Source of the DNA: Galbibacter pacificus
Lineage (GTDB): Bacteria > Bacteroidota > Bacteroidia > Flavobacteriales > Flavobacteriaceae
Direction of reading: 5' to 3'
DNA length: 64,000 nt
Assembly: GCF_029603155.1 (NCBI RefSeq)
Contig: NZ_JAPMUA010000001.1
Span: forward strand, 186,001-250,000
The translations under genes and the position numbers were made by a program. This document shows positions 61,064-64,000 of the stretch, piece by piece. Below the pieces are notes generated by a model that saw nothing but the letters and a program-made list of their open reading frames with translations, had not been told where the DNA came from and did no database searches. Positions within the stretch are counted from its first letter, which is position 1, and each line of letters starts with the position of its first letter.

Positions 61064-62227
61064 TTATCTTTTGGCAAGTCTTATTCCGGTGAATTGCCAT
61101 CTTAAATGCGGATGAAAAAAATTTCTATATGTATACCGTGTATGGTTTTTTGAAGTAACAACCGAGCCACCCCGCAATACTTTTTGGTTTACCATAAATT
61201 TTCCATTGTATTCGCCCAAGGCCCCCGATATTTTTTTATAATAAGGGTAGGGGAGGTATGAGCTTTCGGTCCATTCCCAACGTTTTCCCCAGTCAAAAAA
61301 TTCTTGTGCTACTTCCCATTCAAATTCGGTTGGAAGTCGGTGCCCTCTCCATTCGGCATAAGCAAAAGCTTCATAATAAGAAACATGGGTTACGGGAGCT
61401 TGAAGTTCCACGGGTTTTAATCCCTTAAATGTATATTGGTACCATTCTCCATTTATTTCATGCCAGTATAAAGGGGCATAAATATTGTTGTTTTTTACCC
61501 AGTCCCAGCCTTCGGCATGCCAAAAATTAAAGTTGTTGTAGCCTCCGTCCCTTATAAACTCAATATATTCTTCATTGGTAATAAGCTTGTTGGAGATTTT
61601 GTAATTATGTAAAAAGACTTTGTGTTTGCCGAGCTCGTTATCAAAACAAAAATCAGTTGTAACGTGGCCAATTTCATAAATTCCTTCGGGGATCTTAAGC
61701 CATTTGGATTTTTGTTTTTCAATAGTATTTTCTTCAAACGTTTCGGAGTATTTAGGGAGCAAGGGGTTGTTTCCCAAGATATATTTTATATCGGTAAAAA
61801 GTAATTCCTGATGCTGTTTTTCATGGTGAATCCCAATGGTAATCAATCCAGCAATTTCATCGGTCAAATGGTCGTCTAAAAATTCCGACAAATGATTGGT
61901 AACATAATCACGGTACCGATATACTTCTTCTACCGAAGGCCGGGTTAAATTCCCTCTATCGGTTCGAAGTATGCGGTCACCCATACTTTCGTAATAACTA
62001 TTGAATATATAACTGAATTGCGGGTTGTATTCGGTGTAATCTGGATGAAATTTCTTAAGGACAAATTCTTCAAAAAACCAAGTGGTATGCCCTAAATGCC
62101 ATTTTGGGGGTGAGACGTCAATGGTTGGTTGGACTACATAATCTTCCTGGGTTAATGGCGCGCATATTTCTTCTGTGGTTTGCCTTGTTTGTATAAAATC
62201 GCCAATAATTTGGTTGGTGATTATCAT
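61064..62227 (-). CDS. egtB: Ergothioneine biosynthesis sulfoxide synthase
   Basis: A non-haem iron enzyme that joins hercynine to cysteine (or gamma-glutamylcysteine) with O2. 387 residues. The N-terminal DinB-like domain has the iron site H47 (in WHLGHTTWFFEEF) and H135-x-x-x-H139-x-E141 (in HHEKQHQELL). The C-terminal part (about 175-387) is an FGE-sulfatase domain with EYIEFIRDGGYNNFNFW, AEWRGHRLPTEFEWEVA and VLRGGSVVTSKNHTRYTYRNFFHPHLRWQFTGIRLAKR. No egtA or egtC is nearby, which favours direct use of cysteine. It is the first gene of the operon. Confidence 0.94.
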   Translation of the reverse strand: MIITNQIIGDFIQTRQTTEEICAPLTQEDYVVQPTIDVSPPKWHLGHTTWFFEEFVLKKFHPDYTEYNPQFSYIFNSYYESMGDRILRTDRGNLTRPSVEEVYRYRDYVTNHLSEFLDDHLTDEIAGLITIGIHHEKQHQELLFTDIKYILGNNPLLPKYSETFEENTIEKQKSKWLKIPEGIYEIGHVTTDFCFDNELGKHKVFLHNYKISNKLITNEEYIEFIRDGGYNNFNFWHAEGWDWVKNNNIYAPLYWHEINGEWYQYTFKGLKPVELQAPVTHVSYYEAFAYAEWRGHRLPTEFEWEVAQEFFDWGKRWEWTESSYLPYPYYKKISGALGEYNGKFMVNQKVLRGGSVVTSKNHTRYTYRNFFHPHLRWQFTGIRLAKR

Positions 62228-62558
62228 AACAGTAATCGTTTTCTTATTGTTCTGTAAATAAATTTAACGATTTTATGTAAAGCTTTTTGTTTTAAGTAGT
62301 TAAAAGATGTTAAAAATGGAGATTATGAACTATTGTATTTAAATTTTTTTATAGCCAAACTACCTCTTTATATTCTTGTATTGTTCATAACATTGATTTC
62401 ATCAGCAACAAAGTATTCAATAGGATCATCTTCTTGATTTTGAGCGGGAGTTACATTCATGTTGCTTTTATTTAATATGTCTAATATTTCCTGTCTAAAT
62501 TTTTTATTGTCATAAATTACTACGCTGTTTTTAATGGCCCCTATTTTAGAGCAACTTA
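62228..62558. other. Gap between thyA and egtB
   Basis: About 330 AT-rich bases. The left part should contain the egt operon promoter, but no TAnnTTTG box is clear. The right part contains an open minus-strand stretch (62368 to the thyA stop) described separately. No terminator hairpin for thyA was recognised. Confidence 0.5.
62368..62558 (-). pseudogene. Open reading stretch without a start, possible gene remnant
   Basis: A minus-strand frame runs without stop for more than 60 codons down to TAA at 62368-62370. It reads IKNSVVIYDNKKFRQEILDI, then LNKSNMNVTPAQNQEDDPIE and YFVADEINVMNNTRI. Composition is protein-like, but the only ATG is internal and the frame continues into the end of thyA. 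It may be the C-terminal relic of a lost gene. I recognise no family. Confidence 0.35.
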
Positions 62559-63383
62559 TTAAATGGCCACAACCCCTTTAATATGTGGGTGCGGATCGTA
62601 ATTTTCCAATGTAAAATCATCAAATTTAAAGTTGAATATATCTTTTACGTCTGGGTTTAATTTCATGATAGGCAATGGTCTTGGGGTTCTGGAAAGTTGC
62701 AGTTTCAATTGTTCCGTGTGGTTGTTGTATATATGGGCATCGCCAAAAGTGTGGATAAAATCGCCGGGCTGGTAGCCGCATACTTGTGCCATCATCATGG
62801 TAAACAATGCATAAGAGGCAATATTAAATGGAACGCCCAGAAAAATATCGGCACTGCGCTGGTACAATTGACAGGAAAGTTTTCCATTGGCCACATAAAA
62901 CTGAAAAAATGCATGGCACGGGGGCAATGCGGCTTTTCCATTGGTCACGTTCTCGTCAAAAGAAACCGATGTATCCGGTAAAACGCTTGGGTTCCATGCC
63001 GAGACCAGCATTCTTCGGCTGTTCGGATTATTTTTTAGCGTTTCCACAACTTCCTTTATCTGGTCTATTTCCTCACTGTTCCAATTTCTCCATTGGTGGC
63101 CATAAACCGGGCCCAGATCTCCATTCTCATCGGCCCACTCGTTCCAAATACGCACGCCATTGTCTTGTAGGTATTTTACATTTGTATCGCCATTTAAAAA
63201 CCATAGAAGCTCATGAATAATCGATTTTAAATGCAATTTTTTGGTGGTAACCATAGGAAACCCTTCACTTAAATCAAACCGCATCTGGTAACCAAAAACA
63301 CTTTTGGTCCCCGTTCCGGTTCTGTCCCCTTTTTCATTTCCATGTTCCAAAACATGCCTAACAAGATCGTGATACTGCTTCAT
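62559..63383 (-). CDS. thyA: Thymidylate synthase
   Basis: Converts dUMP to dTMP with methylenetetrahydrofolate, in the cytoplasm. 274 residues from ATG 63383 (MKQYHDLVRHVLEHG); the open frame extends 34 codons further upstream, but that part overlaps structured element D and is not protein-like. Signature motifs are GDRTGTGTKSVFGYQMRFDL, the catalytic Cys in ALPPCHAFFQFYV, RSADIFLGVPFNIASYA and DAHIYNNH. It uses the same cofactor pool as FolD at 18429. Confidence 0.96.
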   Translation of the reverse strand: MKQYHDLVRHVLEHGNEKGDRTGTGTKSVFGYQMRFDLSEGFPMVTTKKLHLKSIIHELLWFLNGDTNVKYLQDNGVRIWNEWADENGDLGPVYGHQWRNWNSEEIDQIKEVVETLKNNPNSRRMLVSAWNPSVLPDTSVSFDENVTNGKAALPPCHAFFQFYVANGKLSCQLYQRSADIFLGVPFNIASYALFTMMMAQVCGYQPGDFIHTFGDAHIYNNHTEQLKLQLSRTPRPLPIMKLNPDVKDIFNFKFDDFTLENYDPHPHIKGVVAI

Positions 63384-63414
63384 GCTGCTCATTCTATAAA
63401 GTGAGAAATTATTT

Positions 63415-63526
63415 GGGCGTTCCCCGACCCCTCCTTCCCGTCGGGTGCGGGGCGGGCTTTCCGAGGTATACGCCTGTATGGCCACTGCCAGTCAGCCGGG
63501 GTACCTTACTGTAATCCCTAACGCGC
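63415..63526 (-). ncRNA. Structured intergenic element, copy D
   Basis: On the minus strand the 5' core is GCGCGTTAGGGATTACAG (from 63526) and the 3' core is CTCGGAAAGCCCG (near 63455-63467). A hairpin with GGTAC-like and GTATACC-like arms lies between them, a second hairpin with arms CCCCG and CGGGG follows, and GGGAACGCCC closes the element against GCGTT. It is immediately upstream of thyA (about 30 bases), on the same strand, so it could be part of the thyA leader. Confidence 0.6.
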
Positions 63527-63622
63527 TGTATTGCGAAAATAAAAAAAGCTGTGCATTCATTTTTAAATGCCCGTGTTTATTTATCAAAAGGTTATCAACG
63601 TAATTGTAAATGCCATCCAGAT

Positions 63623-64000
63623 TTACTCACTTCCAAAGCTAAAAGTAGGATCCAGTTTAGCGGCTTGCATGCCCACCCTAAAAATTGCATAGGTTACATT
63701 TTTAAAAGGGTCTTCGTAATTCCCCGAAACCAGGTCGGCATTGCTAACGCTGGCCGGCACCAGTTTTCCGTAGGTGGGGTAATAAAAGGCATCGGCATTT
63801 ATAAATTGCATGAAATCCTTTCCCCGGGCCAATACACAAAATCCGGGCGACAAGGCACCTATTTTTATACGTTCGTTACCGCCGGTATAATTGTTTTTGG
63901 CTTTTTGCGAAAGCGCCAAGCGTAATGGCCTGCTTTTAAAAAGCACTTCGGGACTTGATTTGTCCAACTTGTTCAACAGTTCGTCAATTAAATTAATGGC
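63623..64000 (-). CDS. Uncharacterised protein (partial, continues past the window)
   Basis: The C-terminal 125 codons are visible; the frame is open to the right edge (AINLIDELLNKLDKSSPEVL at the edge). Notable stretches are RPLRLALSQKAKNNYTGGNERIKIG, FINADAFYYPTYGKLVPASVSN and the end FRVGMQAAKLDPTFSFGSE. It looks like a cytoplasmic protein with mixed alpha/beta content. I recognise no family. An internal Met near 63976 is probably not the start because coding sequence continues before it. Confidence 0.6.
   Translation of the reverse strand, partial: AINLIDELLNKLDKSSPEVLFKSRPLRLALSQKAKNNYTGGNERIKIGALSPGFCVLARGKDFMQFINADAFYYPTYGKLVPASVSNADLVSGNYEDPFKNVTYAIFRVGMQAAKLDPTFSFGSE

Noticed and set aside
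63384..63485. 34-codon N-terminal extension of thyA
   Set aside because: It overlaps structured element D, is rich in Arg, Gly and Pro, and is absent from the usual ThyA start.

Overview
The window looks like a chromosomal segment of a marine-type member of the Flavobacteriaceae (Bacteroidota). The signs are AT-rich DNA, the Bacteroidota -7 promoter box TAnnTTTG in front of many genes, GTG and TTG starts, lipoproteins, a TonB-dependent receptor with an HmuY partner, a Porin_10-type porin, a fragment of a type IX secretion (T9SS) type B sorting domain, a CrtYcd-type lycopene cyclase, bacillithiol synthesis and a Rho factor with a long low-complexity insert. No rRNA, CRISPR array, prophage or intact insertion sequence was seen.

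Layout. 1-3070: end of an upstream gene, a structured intergenic element, then a cobalamin riboswitch controlling metE. 3082-6463 (minus): lgt, a DUF192 lipoprotein, a GNAT acetyltransferase and a BCCT transporter. 6681-8462: argS, followed by a repeat-rich gap. 8971-14349: a divergent haem/iron acquisition locus (DUF6607 and DUF6686 one way; TonB receptor, HmuY lipoprotein and DoxX-like protein the other) around an apparent shared operator. 14601-23869: a metzincin-like lipoprotein, a MATE pump, ffh, folD, an AI-2E family protein, an MscS channel, rho and a DUF4293 protein. 24105-26495: a surface protein with calcium-binding repeats and the collapsed remains of a T9SS substrate gene. 26789-30250: a translationally coupled carotenoid operon crtI-crtB-crtZ-crtY, predicted to run from phytoene to zeaxanthin. 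30536-32411: an ECF sigma factor, a small protein, an MscS-like channel and a separate 47-residue membrane protein; the sigma gene and the 47-residue gene share one promoter motif. 32587-41396: a HerA-like ATPase, queE, a methyltransferase, a CxxCxxCC protein, a sterol desaturase-like protein, a NamZ-type muramidase, a LolC/E-type permease and a cystathionine beta-synthase-like enzyme. 41461-46807: an oxidoreductase, a 43-residue membrane protein, tRNA-Arg(CCT), ornithine aminotransferase, a duplicated pair of PepSY-like secreted proteins and a DUF6807 protein. 46818-57693: an M14 peptidase, bshC, a large lipoprotein, a SusC fragment, rnhB and a porin. 57754-64000: a class V aminotransferase-like enzyme, a CBM48 protein, an ergothioneine operon (egtB, egtD and an uncharacterised third gene), thyA and a partial gene.

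Points of most interest: (1) at least four copies of one structured intergenic element (about 97-200, 43085-43180, 49368-49536, 63415-63526, with a weaker relative at 34246-34319), with conserved cores resembling GGGATTGCAGCGGCATCC and GATACAGCGAAAAGCCCG joined by covarying stems; (2) an ECF regulon signature TGAC-N16-TGTCTAAA in front of both the sigma gene and an unannotated 47-residue membrane protein; (3) an uncharacterised gene tightly coupled to egtB-egtD; (4) two decayed surface-protein genes. All assignments come from reading the sequence and from family knowledge; no database search was run.
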